Made by a program: the position numbers and the translations under genes. From Rhodoblastus sp. (lineage in GTDB: Bacteria; Pseudomonadota; Alphaproteobacteria; Rhizobiales; Beijerinckiaceae), in NCBI RefSeq assembly GCF_019449565.1, contig NZ_JAGRPM010000088.1, positions 124,001 through 188,000 on the forward strand: 64,000 bases of DNA, in the 5' to 3' direction. The notes under the pieces were generated by a model that saw nothing but the letters and a program-made list of their open reading frames with translations, made no database searches and had not been told where the DNA came from. Positions 16,622 through 25,749 of this stretch are shown here, in pieces. Positions within the stretch are counted from its first letter, which is position 1, and each line of letters opens with the position of its first letter.

Positions 16622-16918
16622 TTAGCTGCGCGACATCATATAGAGCAATTGCGTCTCGAAGGCCGGGATCTTGGTCGCGCCAAACGCGCGCAAGGCGGCG
16701 GGCGCGTCCACGGCGACCACGGAATATCCGCCGGCAGCGCTTTTTTCCATCAATTCCGAAATTTCTTCCGCAAAGGCTTTCGCCGGATCGATTTTCGCCG
16801 GCAGATCCTGCGGCGACCATTTAGCAGCCCAGCCCCAGATCGTGTCGTGCCCGGCCGGAATATTGGCCGATATGAAATCCTGTGGGAGGTAGGGCCTCCC
16901 ATTCTCATAAGGCATCAT
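16622..16918 (-). CDS. Hypothetical 98-residue protein
   Basis: Small soluble protein beginning MMPYENGRPYLPQDF, with a strong ribosome site (GGGAGGAAAC) before ATG 16918 and a good terminator behind it, so it is very probably real and transcribed alone. There is no signal peptide, membrane segment or Cys pair. The middle (AKAFAEEISELMEKSAAGGYSVVAVDAPAAL) suggests an alternating helix/strand fold. I do not recognise a family. It lies between the ABC permease (convergent) and the Lrp-type regulator (same strand, 199 bp upstream). Confidence 0.75.
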   Translation of the reverse strand: MMPYENGRPYLPQDFISANIPAGHDTIWGWAAKWSPQDLPAKIDPAKAFAEEISELMEKSAAGGYSVVAVDAPAALRAFGATKIPAFETQLLYMMSRS

Positions 16919-17117
16919 GTTTCCTCCCGCGAAAATGGCTGCCCAAACAGGCGCGGCCTCTCGCCTATGCTGTTGAATTAACCAGCCCGGTTCGTTCTTC
17001 TTTTCGAATTGGAACGCGCCCGTTTGCCGCTTTTAACGGTCTTGTGCTTTAGTCGTACCACAGTGTGTAGTATCGTGTAACAGGAATATGAACGCCGGCA
17101 ATTGACCCAGCGCAAAT

Positions 17118-17588
17118 TCAGCGCTCGATTGCGGCCTCGGGAATCCGATAGGCCGAACTGGCCTTGACCCGCTCCATGGCGAAGCGCGAGGTCACTTTTT
17201 TGAGCGGCGCCGCCGAAATGAGCCGTTGGTAGAAACCATCATAGGCGGCGGTGTCGGCGACGACGACGCGCAGCAAATAGTCGACGTCGCCCGCCATGCG
17301 GTAGATGTCCATCACCTCGGGCATAGCCGAAACAGCGGCGGCGAAACGCGCGAGCCAGGGCCGGGAATGATCCTCCGTCTCGATGGAGACGAAGACAGTG
17401 AGGCCGAGGCCGATCTTTTGCGGATCGACGAGGGCGACGCGCCCCAGGATCACGCCCGCGCTTTCCAGCTTCTGCACGCGCTTCCAGCATGGCGTCGGCG
17501 ACAGACCAACCGCCCGCGCGAGATCCGCGACGGCGATATCGGCGTTCTCCTGCAGAATGGTCAGGATTTTACGGTCGATCGCGTCCAT
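17118..17588 (-). CDS. Lrp/AsnC family transcriptional regulator
   Basis: 156 residues: an N-terminal helix-turn-helix (DLARAVGLSPTPCWKRVQKLESAGVI, about 22-47) and a C-terminal RAM effector-binding domain. These proteins act as octamers that sense amino acids or related small molecules. The start MDAIDRKIL at 17588 (site GAAGG) is preferred over the upstream GTG 17651. It is the last gene of a minus-strand series, 63 bp after the transglutaminase-like gene, so it may be co-transcribed and may regulate that cluster. Its ligand would hint at the cluster's substrate. Confidence 0.92.
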   Translation of the reverse strand: MDAIDRKILTILQENADIAVADLARAVGLSPTPCWKRVQKLESAGVILGRVALVDPQKIGLGLTVFVSIETEDHSRPWLARFAAAVSAMPEVMDIYRMAGDVDYLLRVVVADTAAYDGFYQRLISAAPLKKVTSRFAMERVKASSAYRIPEAAIER

Positions 17589-17651
17589 GCCCTTCTCTCG
17601 GCCCCCTCTCGCCTCCGCGCGGACTGTGACGAGATTATCGGCGCAAGGCAA

Positions 17652-18485
17652 TCATTGCTGGCCGTGCCAGCTCGCCTGACGGCAGACATCCACCTTCAGC
17701 ACGGCGGCCGCGTCTTCCCGGGCGTAGCCGAAGGCGGCCGCGCGCCGGGGCGCCGCGCCGGCGAAATCGAGCCCGAGGGCGATCCGCAAATATTCGTCGC
17801 GCGGGCAACAACCGAGCGCGGGGTCGAAACCGACCCAGCCGATCGGTTCGACAAAGACTTCCGCCCAGGCGTGATGCGCGCCGGCGCGGCCGACGCCCTC
17901 ATCGCCGAGAAAAAAGCCCGAAATGAAGCGCGCCGGGACATCGACGCCGCGCGCGGCCGCGACGAAGACCTGGGCAAGTTCGCGCGCGGAGCCGGTGCGC
18001 GAGGCGAAGACTTCCTTGGCCGGACGCGGCGACTCTCCTTCGCCCGGCGCGAAGGCGCAGGCCTCGTTCAGGGCGGCGTTAAGGACATGCATCCGGCCGA
18101 GCGGATCCTTTTCGCCGGACAGAGCGTCCTGTGCGAAGGCCAGCAGGTCCTTGTCGGCTTGCGTGGCCGCAGTGTCGCGCAGATAGACGTCGAGCGGCAT
18201 TTTTTCGGGGAGACCGCGCACGACGCCAGCGACGTCATAGGTCTCGATATCGCCCTCGGCCATGATGCTCAACTGCTCCAGCGGGCCGTCATGGCAGCAG
18301 GAATGGACGATATTGCCGAAAGCGTCCTCGCTGCGGCGCATTCGCGCATCCGGCAGGACATCGACGCGCCAGTCCTTGATCTCCTGGCCATCGAAGCCGC
18401 GCGGAGTCAGACGCAGAACCTGATTCACCGCGCGAACCGGCTCGGCGCAGGAAATTTGGAGATGATACTGGATAGAGGCGCGCAT
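17652..18485 (-). CDS. Transglutaminase-like protein lacking the catalytic Cys
   Basis: 277 residues, COG1305-like. The core aligns with the two other transglutaminase domains in the window, but the position of the catalytic Cys is Ala167: the protein has TGSARELAQ where the paralogues have RGVCQDFAH and SGSCRDTGW. The His (205, in HHAWAEVF) and the Asp (221, GFDPALG) are retained. The start ATG 18485 matches the family N-terminus (MRASIQYHLQISC). Loss of the nucleophile suggests a binding, scaffolding or regulatory role rather than hydrolysis, unless another Cys substitutes. It is the third gene of the split cluster, 80 bp after alpha-E. Confidence 0.9.
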   Translation of the reverse strand: MRASIQYHLQISCAEPVRAVNQVLRLTPRGFDGQEIKDWRVDVLPDARMRRSEDAFGNIVHSCCHDGPLEQLSIMAEGDIETYDVAGVVRGLPEKMPLDVYLRDTAATQADKDLLAFAQDALSGEKDPLGRMHVLNAALNEACAFAPGEGESPRPAKEVFASRTGSARELAQVFVAAARGVDVPARFISGFFLGDEGVGRAGAHHAWAEVFVEPIGWVGFDPALGCCPRDEYLRIALGLDFAGAAPRRAAAFGYAREDAAAVLKVDVCRQASWHGQQ

Positions 18486-18565
18486 GGAGCAAGAGTCTCC
18501 CGCTGGCTGATTCGACCTTGTTGTTATAGCCGCCCGGAAAGCCGCAGTCCCTCCGGCCGAAAGGC

Positions 18566-19525
18566 TTAGCCGATCAAATATTGTTCGGCGATCTCGGTCC
18601 CGAGCCGGTTGTTGTCGGTGACGAAGCCATCGACGAATTCATGCAGGCCGGATTGGAAAATATCCTTGATCGAGGTGCTTTCCAGGCGTCGCTTCATATT
18701 GCGGGCGTGGCGCTGGGCCGGTCCCTGGCGGCCATATTGATTGCCGATGGCGTCGAGGAAACGCACGATATTGTCGCAGCAGGACAGCAGCGAGCGCGGC
18801 ATCTCCTGGCGCAGGATGAGCAGGTCCGCGACGTTCCAGGGCTTGATGCTCTCGCGATAGACCCAGTGATAGGCGGTGAGCGCGGAGACCGAGCGCAGGA
18901 TCGCGGTCCACTGGAAATAATCGACAGAGCCGCCGACGGCTTCCTGCTCGGGCAGTAACACGTGATATTTCACGTCGAGCACGCGGGCGGTGTTGTCGGC
19001 GCGCTCGACATAGACGCCAAGGCGCGAGAAATAATAGGCGTCGTTGCGCAGCATGGTGCGGTAGCCGGAGCCGTCGTAAAGGCTCGACGTCTGCTTGACA
19101 TATTCGAGGAACTTGATGAGTTCCTCGCGGTCGATCCGGCCCAGCTCCTTCTGCACAGCTTCGAACTTCTTCAGCTCGAGCCAGGCGCTGTTGATGCCTT
19201 CCCACATTTCAACGGTGAGCGCAGTACGTACCGCGCGGGCATTGGTGCGGGCGAATTCGATGCAATTACGGATGCTGGAGGGATTGCGCGCGTCAAAGGC
19301 CAGATAGGCGATGACGCTGGCCTCGTCGGGCTCCGGGAAATGCTCGTAGAAGGTCTCGTCGGCGCCCGACGCGATCAGGACGCTCTGCCATTCGTCCTGG
19401 GCGGAGGCGTAGGTCTTGGGCAGCGCCGCGATGCGGCTGGAGGCCTCGATCAGGCGGGCGAGGAAATCCGCGCGCTCCAGATAGCGCGAGACCCAGTAGA
19501 GATTGTCGGCGGTGCGGGAAAGCAT
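18566..19525 (-). CDS. Alpha-E domain protein (COG2307)
   Basis: 319-residue all-helical protein, homologous to the C-terminal half of the fused protein at 7070-9589 (MLSRTADNLYWVSRYLERAD against LPSRAADNLFWLGRYIERAE). Starting at MLSRTADN (19525) gives the family N-terminus; the frame is open upstream to 19603, but those residues are not family-like. Alpha-E proteins nearly always accompany circularly permuted ATP-grasp ligases; their biochemical role is not established. It is downstream of the ATP-grasp gene by 77 bp and upstream of the transglutaminase-like gene, all in one direction. Confidence 0.93.
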   Translation of the reverse strand: MLSRTADNLYWVSRYLERADFLARLIEASSRIAALPKTYASAQDEWQSVLIASGADETFYEHFPEPDEASVIAYLAFDARNPSSIRNCIEFARTNARAVRTALTVEMWEGINSAWLELKKFEAVQKELGRIDREELIKFLEYVKQTSSLYDGSGYRTMLRNDAYYFSRLGVYVERADNTARVLDVKYHVLLPEQEAVGGSVDYFQWTAILRSVSALTAYHWVYRESIKPWNVADLLILRQEMPRSLLSCCDNIVRFLDAIGNQYGRQGPAQRHARNMKRRLESTSIKDIFQSGLHEFVDGFVTDNNRLGTEIAEQYLIG

Positions 19526-19602
19526 GGGGCGACCTTGACAAGATTGGGCAAGAATGGCGTTGCGCGGATCGCCCACGAAGGGCGGCGATCCGCGTCGGGG
19601 CA

Positions 19603-21066
19603 TCAGGGCGTGGCGGCGTCCGTCTCGAGCACCCAGGTATCCTTGGTGCCGCCGCCCTGGCTGGAGTTGACGACCAGAGACCCTTCCTTCAGCGCGACGC
19701 GCGTCAGGCCGCCGGGTACGACGCGCACCCCGTCGGAGCCGGAAAGAACGAAGGGGCGCAGGTCGACATGGCGCGGCGCGACGCCGCCGAGGAAGGACGT
19801 CGGGCAGGTTGAAAGCGACAGGGTCGGCTGCGCGATGAAATTGTCCGGCGCGGTTAGGAGCTTCTTGCGGAAGTCCTCGATCTGCTCCTTGGTCGCGTGC
19901 GGCCCGACCAGCATGCCGTAACCGCCCGAGCCATTGACCTCCTTCACCACTAATTCGGACAAATGGTCGAGGACATATTTCAGCGCGTCCGGCTCGCGGC
20001 AGCGCCAGGTGGAGACATTCTTCAGCTTCGGCTCCTCGCCGAGATAGAAGCGGGTGATCTCTGGCATGTAGGTGTAAATGGCCTTGTCGTCGGCGACGCC
20101 CGCGCCGACCGCGTTGGCCAAAGTGACATTGCCGGAAAGATAGGCGCCCATCAGCCCGGCGGCGCCGAGCACGGAATCGGGATTGAACACGAGCGGATCA
20201 ATGAATTCGTCATCGACGCGGCGATAAATCACATCCACCCGCTTCGGACCCTCGGTGGTCCGCATATAGACGACGTCGTCCTTCACGGTGAGGTCGCCGC
20301 CTTCGACAAGCTCCACGCCGAGCTTGTCGGCGAGGAAGGAATGTTCGTAATAGGCCGAATTGAACTGGCCGGGCGTCAGCACCACGATGTTCGGCTCGCT
20401 CGGGCATCTCGGCGGCGCCACGGAGCGCAGCGAGGCGAGCAGGGAGTCGGGATAGTTCTCCACGGGCATGACGGCGTGTTCCGCGAAGAGATCGGGCGCC
20501 AGCCGGATCATCATTTCGCGGTTCTCGAGCATGTAGGAGACGCCCGACGGCGTGCGGCAATTGTCTTCCAGGACATAGAAATCCTGGTCGTCGACGCGCA
20601 CGATGTCGATTCCGGCGATATGGGTCCAGATGTCGTGCGGCGCGCGATGGCCCTGCATTTCGGGCCGGTAGCAGTCGTTGCGGAACACGAGGTCCGCAGG
20701 GATCACGCCGGCGCGGATGATTTCCTGCGCGCCATAGACGTCGGTCAGGAACATGTTCAGCACCTTGACGCGCTGAACCAGTCCCGCTTCGAGCCGCAGC
20801 CATTCGTCATGGCCGAGCAGGCGCGGGATGATGTCGAAGGGAATCAGCCGCTCGGCGGCTTCCTTGTCGCCATAGACGGCGAAGGTGATGCCGATGCGGC
20901 GAAACAGCATTTCCGCCTGTTGCCGGCGCGAATCCAGCAGTCCGGGCGGGGACGTCTCCAGCCATTTGGCGATGCGGCTGTAAAGGGCGCGCGCCGCTCC
21001 GTCGCCTTTGGTCATTTCGTCGAAACAGGGCAAGGTCATCGGCTTGATCGCCTTTTTGGAATTCAT
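19603..21066 (-). CDS. Circularly permuted ATP-grasp ligase (COG2308), intact loop
   Basis: 487 residues. The motifs FYVLEDNCRTPSG (about 166-178), Lys375 with NGSGGYG (378-384) and DLRPFVLSG are those expected for an ATP-binding, carboxylate-amine ligase. Start: ATG 21066 (MNSKKAIKP, site AAAGG); MTLPCFDEM nine residues on is an alternative, while the open frame to 21093 is less likely. It heads the split cluster, followed by alpha-E, the Cys-less transglutaminase-like protein and the Lrp regulator. Its substrates are unknown. Proteins of this family were predicted to make amide or peptide bonds without a template. Confidence 0.92.
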   Translation of the reverse strand: MNSKKAIKPMTLPCFDEMTKGDGAARALYSRIAKWLETSPPGLLDSRRQQAEMLFRRIGITFAVYGDKEAAERLIPFDIIPRLLGHDEWLRLEAGLVQRVKVLNMFLTDVYGAQEIIRAGVIPADLVFRNDCYRPEMQGHRAPHDIWTHIAGIDIVRVDDQDFYVLEDNCRTPSGVSYMLENREMMIRLAPDLFAEHAVMPVENYPDSLLASLRSVAPPRCPSEPNIVVLTPGQFNSAYYEHSFLADKLGVELVEGGDLTVKDDVVYMRTTEGPKRVDVIYRRVDDEFIDPLVFNPDSVLGAAGLMGAYLSGNVTLANAVGAGVADDKAIYTYMPEITRFYLGEEPKLKNVSTWRCREPDALKYVLDHLSELVVKEVNGSGGYGMLVGPHATKEQIEDFRKKLLTAPDNFIAQPTLSLSTCPTSFLGGVAPRHVDLRPFVLSGSDGVRVVPGGLTRVALKEGSLVVNSSQGGGTKDTWVLETDAATP

Positions 21067-21387
21067 TGCTGGCCTTTTGCGCCGCGAGCGCAAACCGGCC
21101 CGGGATTTCGTGATTGTCAGTCTGAATCGCCTGCGCCGGTTGCGCTTTGACCTAACTTAAATGCCGCGTCGCGCGATTTGACAGTCTAAATTTTAAGCTC
21201 GGCGCCCGATAGCGTGCGTATGAAGGTTTCGATCGCGATTGCTGCATAAAAAACAGGCGCCAGCGCCGCTGGCGTGTAAACACCTCCCTTACCGAAGTTT
21301 CACAAATCGCAATTTGCTTGCGGACGCCGCGACGCGGTAAAAGCGCGCGTGGTCCCGAGAGGCTGCGGCGCGAAATTGGTCGAGTCG
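21067..21387. other. Divergent intergenic region between ATP-grasp cluster and efflux operon
   Basis: 321 bp separate the two starts. It should hold promoters for both directions. It is partly AT-rich (21150-21210, and 21241-21256 with a run of A). It also holds a terminator-shaped hairpin in minus orientation (21247-21274) that faces no obvious minus-strand gene. No TetR-type palindrome is evident. Confidence 0.5.
21247..21274 (-). terminator. Terminator-like hairpin facing minus strand
   Basis: CGCCAGC and GCTGGCG arms (21258-21264 and 21268-21274, loop GCC) are followed on the minus strand by GCCTGTTTTTTATG. It is a good intrinsic-terminator shape but lies between divergent starts, upstream of the ATP-grasp gene, where it could attenuate that cluster's leader or stop antisense transcription. 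Confidence 0.55.
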
Positions 21388-22518
21388 ATGCGCAAATTCG
21401 TCTTCATTATCGTTTTCGTCATTCTCGCCGCGCTCGTCGGCGGGATCTATCATTTTCATTTCAATCTCAAGCCGGAGTTCGCGCGCGCCGCGATCTCCTC
21501 AATGCCGCGCCCCGTGGCCGGCGTCGCGGTGGAGGAAGCGCGGGCCGAAAACTGGGCGTCGAGCGTGTCGTCGATCGGCACGTTCCGCGCGGTGCCGGGC
21601 ATCGACGTCTCCAGCCAGGTGGCGGGGGTCGTCGCGGAAATCGCATTCGAGAACGGGCAGGACGTGCAAAAGGGCGCGCTGCTGGTGCGGCTTGACGATT
21701 CAACCGAGCAGGCCGACCTGCGCTCCAATCTCGCCATGCTGAAAAACGCCAATCTTGCCTATGAGCGGCAGAAGTCGCTCTCGGCGAGCGGCGTGGGGGC
21801 CAAGGCCAATTTCGACCTTGCCCAGGCCGTTCGCGACCAGGCCGCCGGCGCGGAGGACCGCACCCGCGCACTGATCGGCCAGAAGACCATCCTGGCCCCC
21901 TTCGCGGGGCGGCTTGGCATCCGCAAGGTCGATGTCGGTCAATATGTCGCCGCCGGCGCGGCGATGGTTTCGCTGCAGCAGCTCGATCCGATCTATCTCG
22001 ACTTCCAGGTTCCCGAGCAGAATTACGCGCATCTGGCGGCTGGCCAGGAGGTGGTGGCCGATGTCGACGCCTTCGCTGGCAAGACCTTCCGCGGCAAGAT
22101 CAGCAATATCGACGCGCGGGTCGATCCCGCCACGCGGTCGGTTCTGGTGCGGGCGGAATTCGCCAATCCCGACAAGAAGCTGATGCCCGGCATGTTCGGC
22201 CATGTCGATTTCGCCACCGGCGAGGCGGCCAAAGCCGTCACCGCGCCGCGCACGGCGGTGGCCTTCTCGCTTTATGGCGATTCCGTCTTCGTCGTCGTTC
22301 CGGACGACGCGGCCAAGGGCTTCGAGGGCCCGCTTCATGTCGAGCGCCGGACCGTCAAGGTCGGCGACGCCCGCGAAGACCGCATCGTCCTGCTGGAGGG
22401 CGTCAAGCCCGGCGAGAAGGTCGTGGCCGAGGGCCAGATCAAGCTGCAGCCCAATGCGCCGGTCAAGATCGACGCGGACAAGCCGATGAAGCCCCAGGCC
22501 GTCCGGCCGCGGGAATAA
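21388..22518 (+). CDS. RND efflux periplasmic adaptor (membrane fusion protein)
   Basis: 376-residue HlyD/AcrA-family adaptor. One N-terminal membrane anchor (FVFIIVFVILAALVGGIY) is followed by the lipoyl/hairpin region (QVAGVVAEIAFENGQDVQKG, with the second half at APFAGRLGIRKVDVGQYV) and beta-barrel domains (EVVADVDAFAGKTFRGKI). ATG 21388 starts at the anchor; the open frame begins at 21349. It links the inner-membrane pump encoded 57 bp downstream to an outer-membrane channel that is not in this window. No dedicated regulator is adjacent. Confidence 0.92.
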   Translation: MRKFVFIIVFVILAALVGGIYHFHFNLKPEFARAAISSMPRPVAGVAVEEARAENWASSVSSIGTFRAVPGIDVSSQVAGVVAEIAFENGQDVQKGALLVRLDDSTEQADLRSNLAMLKNANLAYERQKSLSASGVGAKANFDLAQAVRDQAAGAEDRTRALIGQKTILAPFAGRLGIRKVDVGQYVAAGAAMVSLQQLDPIYLDFQVPEQNYAHLAAGQEVVADVDAFAGKTFRGKISNIDARVDPATRSVLVRAEFANPDKKLMPGMFGHVDFATGEAAKAVTAPRTAVAFSLYGDSVFVVVPDDAAKGFEGPLHVERRTVKVGDAREDRIVLLEGVKPGEKVVAEGQIKLQPNAPVKIDADKPMKPQAVRPRE

Positions 22519-22575
22519 AGCGGCGCGCCTTCCTTCGCCGCTTTTGTCGAGACCGAGACCCAGAGACCGCAACCC

Positions 22576-25500
22576 ATGGGCGCTTTTACAGATCTGTTCA
22601 TCCGCCGGCCGGTCCTCTCGATCGTGGTCAGCTTGCTGATCCTGCTGATCGGCGCGCAGGCTGGCTTCAACCTTCAGATCCGGCAATATCCGGCGCTGTC
22701 CTCGGCGACCATCACCGTCACGACGACCTATCCGGGCGCTAACGCCGATTTGATCAAGGGCTTCATCACCACGCCGATCGAGCAGGCGGTGGCTAGCGCC
22801 GAGGGCGTGGACACGCTGGTGTCCAATTCGCAGCAGAACGTCTCGACCGTGACGCTCAACCTGCGTCTCAACGCCAACGCCGACCGCGCGATGACCGATG
22901 TCCTCGCCAAGGTCGCGCAGGTCAAATATATCCTGCCGAAAGAGTCGAACGACCCGGTGGTGGTCAAGCAAACCGGGCAGGGCACTGCGCTGCTCTATAT
23001 GTCGTTCAATTCCGACACGCTGACCCCGCCGCAGATCACCGACTACATCACACGCGTCATCCAGCCGCGCCTGCAGACGATCGACGGCGTCGCCAGCGCC
23101 CAGATCATCGGCGGGCAGAATTTCGCCATGCGCGTCTGGCTCGATCCTGACAAGATGGCCGCGCGCGGCGTCACCGCCGCCGATATTCGCAACGCGCTGC
23201 TGGCCAATAACTTCACCTCCGCCGCGGGCCAGGTCAAAAGCGACTTTACCCAGACCAGCATCAACGCCCTGACCTCGCTGGAGACGGCGCAGGCTTTCGC
23301 CCAGCTCACCATTTTCAACAAGGGTGACGCCCTGGTGCGCCTCGGCGACGTCGCCCATATTGAACTCGGGCCGGAAAGCGTTGATTCCTCAGCGGTGTTC
23401 GATGGGCTGAAGGCGGTCTTCATTGGCATCTACGCGACGCCGACGGCCAATCCGCTGACGGTGATCGAGGACGTGCGCAAGGCATTCCCCGCCATTCAGG
23501 CGGCTTTGCCGTCGGGCGTGAAGGGGGCCATCGCCTATGACGCGACGGAGTTCATCCGGGCGTCGATCGACGAAGTCGCCAAGACGCTGCTGGAAGCGGC
23601 GTTCATCGTCATTATCGTCATCTTCCTCTTCCTGGGCGACCTGCGCTCGACCTTGATCCCGATCATCACGATTCCGCTGTCGATGATCGGCGTCATGGGT
23701 TTCATGCTGCTGCTCGGCTATTCGATCAATCTGCTGACGCTGCTCGCCTTCGTACTCGCGATCGGCCTCGTGGTTGATGACGCCATCGTCGTGGTCGAGA
23801 ACATCTATCGCCATATCGAGGACGGGTTGTCGCCCAAGCAGGCGGCGCTGGTTGGCGCGCGCGAAATTGCCGCGCCGGTCGTCGGCATGACCATCACGCT
23901 CGCGGCGGTCTATGCTCCGATTGGCTTCGTGACCGGCCTGTCCGGCGCGCTGTTCAAGGAATTCGCCTTCACCTTGGCCGGTTCGGTCGTCGTCTCGGGC
24001 TTCATCGCGCTCACACTGTCGCCGATGATGTGCTCGAAGCTGTTGCGCGCGCACGAGCGCCACGCCCCCGGCGCGGTGCGAACGGGTCGGCGCAGTTTCG
24101 TGGAAGTGCTGGACGATCTGTTCGAGGGCTTGCGCCAGCGCTACGAGCGCCTGCTGCACAGGACGCTGAATTTCCGCGCACTGACCATCCTGATCCTCGT
24201 TGGCGTGCTGGCGCTGACCGGCGTGCTTTATGTGTCGACGCCGCGCGAATTGGCCCCGGAAGAGGACCAGGGCATCCTGCTGACCATGGTCAAGTCGCCG
24301 CAATACGCCAATCTCGACTACCTCGAAAAAGTCACGACGCGCCTGCAGACGAATGTCTTCGACAAGGTCGACGAGAAAAGCCACGTCTTCATGATCAACG
24401 GCTCGCAAGGCGTCAATACCGGCATCGCGGGCCTGCTGCTCAAGCCGTGGAGCGAGCGCAAGCGCTCCCAGAGCCAGATCATGCAGAGCCTCCAGCCCAT
24501 GCTGGCCGATCAGACCGGCGCGCAGATCTTCGCCTTCGCGCTGCCGGCCTTGCCCGGCTCAACCGGCGGACCGCCCGTGCAATTCGTCATCCGCACGGCC
24601 GGCGATTACCGCACTCTGGCGGGGGTGCTCGAAAAGCTGCAGGACGAGGCCCGCAAGAGCGGCCTGTTCATCTTCACCGACGGCGACCTGAAATTCGACA
24701 CGCCTCAGGTCGAAGTCAAGATCGACGCTGGCAAGGCGAGCAGCCTCGGCGTCACCATGCAGGATATCGGCGCGACGCTCGCCACCTTCCTCGGCGGCAA
24801 TTACGTCAACCGCTTCAATCTGGACGGCCGCTCCTATCAGGTCATTCCGCAGACTCCACGCGATTTCCGCCTGACCAATGACTGGCTCAAGCGCTATCAG
24901 CTGCGGACCGCGAGCGGCACGCTGATCCCGCTTTCGACCGTGGTGTCCATCGAGGAAAAGACCCAGCCCAATGCGCTGACCAGCTTCCAGCAGCTCAATT
25001 CGGCGACGCTCTCGGGCGTTCCCTTCCCGGGCCATACGCTTGGCGAAGTGCTGACTTTCCTGGAGAGCAAGGCCAAGGACCTGTTCCCTGAAGGCTATAG
25101 CTATGATTTCCAGGGCGAGAGCCGCCAGTTCAAGCAGGAAGGCAATACGCTGGCGCTGGCCTTCGTCTTCTCGCTGATCGTGATCTATCTGGTGCTCGCG
25201 GCGCAGTTCGAGAGTTTCCGCGATCCCTTCATCGTGCTGGTCGCGCTGCCGACCTCGATGTTCGGCGCTTTGCTGCCACTCAATATCATGGGCGTGTTGG
25301 GCGCGGCCTCGATCAATATTTATACCCAGATCGGCCTGATGACGCTGATCGGCCTGATCTCCAAGCACGGCATCCTGATGGTGGATTTCGCCAATCAGAT
25401 GCAGCGCCGCGAAGGCCTGTCGCCGCGCGAGGCAATTGAGCATGCGGCGGGGGTGCGGTTGCGCCCGATCCTGATGACAACGGCGGCCATGGTCGTCGGC

Positions 25501-25725
25501 ATGATTCCGCTCATCATGGCTTCGGGCGCCGGCGCGCGCAGCCGCTCCGCCATCGGCATCGTGATCGGCGCGGGCATGAGCGTCGGCACGATTTTCACGC
25601 TGTTTGTCACGCCGGCGGTCTATTCGCTGCTCGCGCGCAAGCACGACCGGAGCGAATTATTCGAGGCCGAGACCGCCGGAAGCGAGGGCGCGGCCGTACC
25701 GGGCGAGAAGCTGGCTGCCCATTAG
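22576..25725 (+). CDS. RND multidrug efflux transporter permease (HAE1 type)
   Basis: 1049 residues, the proton-driven inner-membrane pump of a tripartite efflux system. It has the typical two-fold repeat of twelve membrane helices and two large periplasmic domains; the first helix is VLSIVVSLLILLIGAQAG. The proton-relay Asp pair is visible in GLVVDDAIVVVENI, and SVDSSAVFDG and GGNYVNRFNLDG are porter-domain stretches. Length and organisation match MexF/MdtC-like pumps; the substrate range cannot be deduced. The stop lies 24 bp before the convergent YkgJ-type gene. Confidence 0.94.
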   Translation: MGAFTDLFIRRPVLSIVVSLLILLIGAQAGFNLQIRQYPALSSATITVTTTYPGANADLIKGFITTPIEQAVASAEGVDTLVSNSQQNVSTVTLNLRLNANADRAMTDVLAKVAQVKYILPKESNDPVVVKQTGQGTALLYMSFNSDTLTPPQITDYITRVIQPRLQTIDGVASAQIIGGQNFAMRVWLDPDKMAARGVTAADIRNALLANNFTSAAGQVKSDFTQTSINALTSLETAQAFAQLTIFNKGDALVRLGDVAHIELGPESVDSSAVFDGLKAVFIGIYATPTANPLTVIEDVRKAFPAIQAALPSGVKGAIAYDATEFIRASIDEVAKTLLEAAFIVIIVIFLFLGDLRSTLIPIITIPLSMIGVMGFMLLLGYSINLLTLLAFVLAIGLVVDDAIVVVENIYRHIEDGLSPKQAALVGAREIAAPVVGMTITLAAVYAPIGFVTGLSGALFKEFAFTLAGSVVVSGFIALTLSPMMCSKLLRAHERHAPGAVRTGRRSFVEVLDDLFEGLRQRYERLLHRTLNFRALTILILVGVLALTGVLYVSTPRELAPEEDQGILLTMVKSPQYANLDYLEKVTTRLQTNVFDKVDEKSHVFMINGSQGVNTGIAGLLLKPWSERKRSQSQIMQSLQPMLADQTGAQIFAFALPALPGSTGGPPVQFVIRTAGDYRTLAGVLEKLQDEARKSGLFIFTDGDLKFDTPQVEVKIDAGKASSLGVTMQDIGATLATFLGGNYVNRFNLDGRSYQVIPQTPRDFRLTNDWLKRYQLRTASGTLIPLSTVVSIEEKTQPNALTSFQQLNSATLSGVPFPGHTLGEVLTFLESKAKDLFPEGYSYDFQGESRQFKQEGNTLALAFVFSLIVIYLVLAAQFESFRDPFIVLVALPTSMFGALLPLNIMGVLGAASINIYTQIGLMTLIGLISKHGILMVDFANQMQRREGLSPREAIEHAAGVRLRPILMTTAAMVVGMIPLIMASGAGARSRSAIGIVIGAGMSVGTIFTLFVTPAVYSLLARKHDRSELFEAETAGSEGAAVPGEKLAAH

Positions 25726-25749
25726 GACGTTTCGCGCGGCTGGGACGCC

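Noticed and set aside
21700..23358. 552-codon open frame antisense to the efflux operon
   Set aside because: Spans the junction of two clear plus-strand genes and has shadow-like composition.
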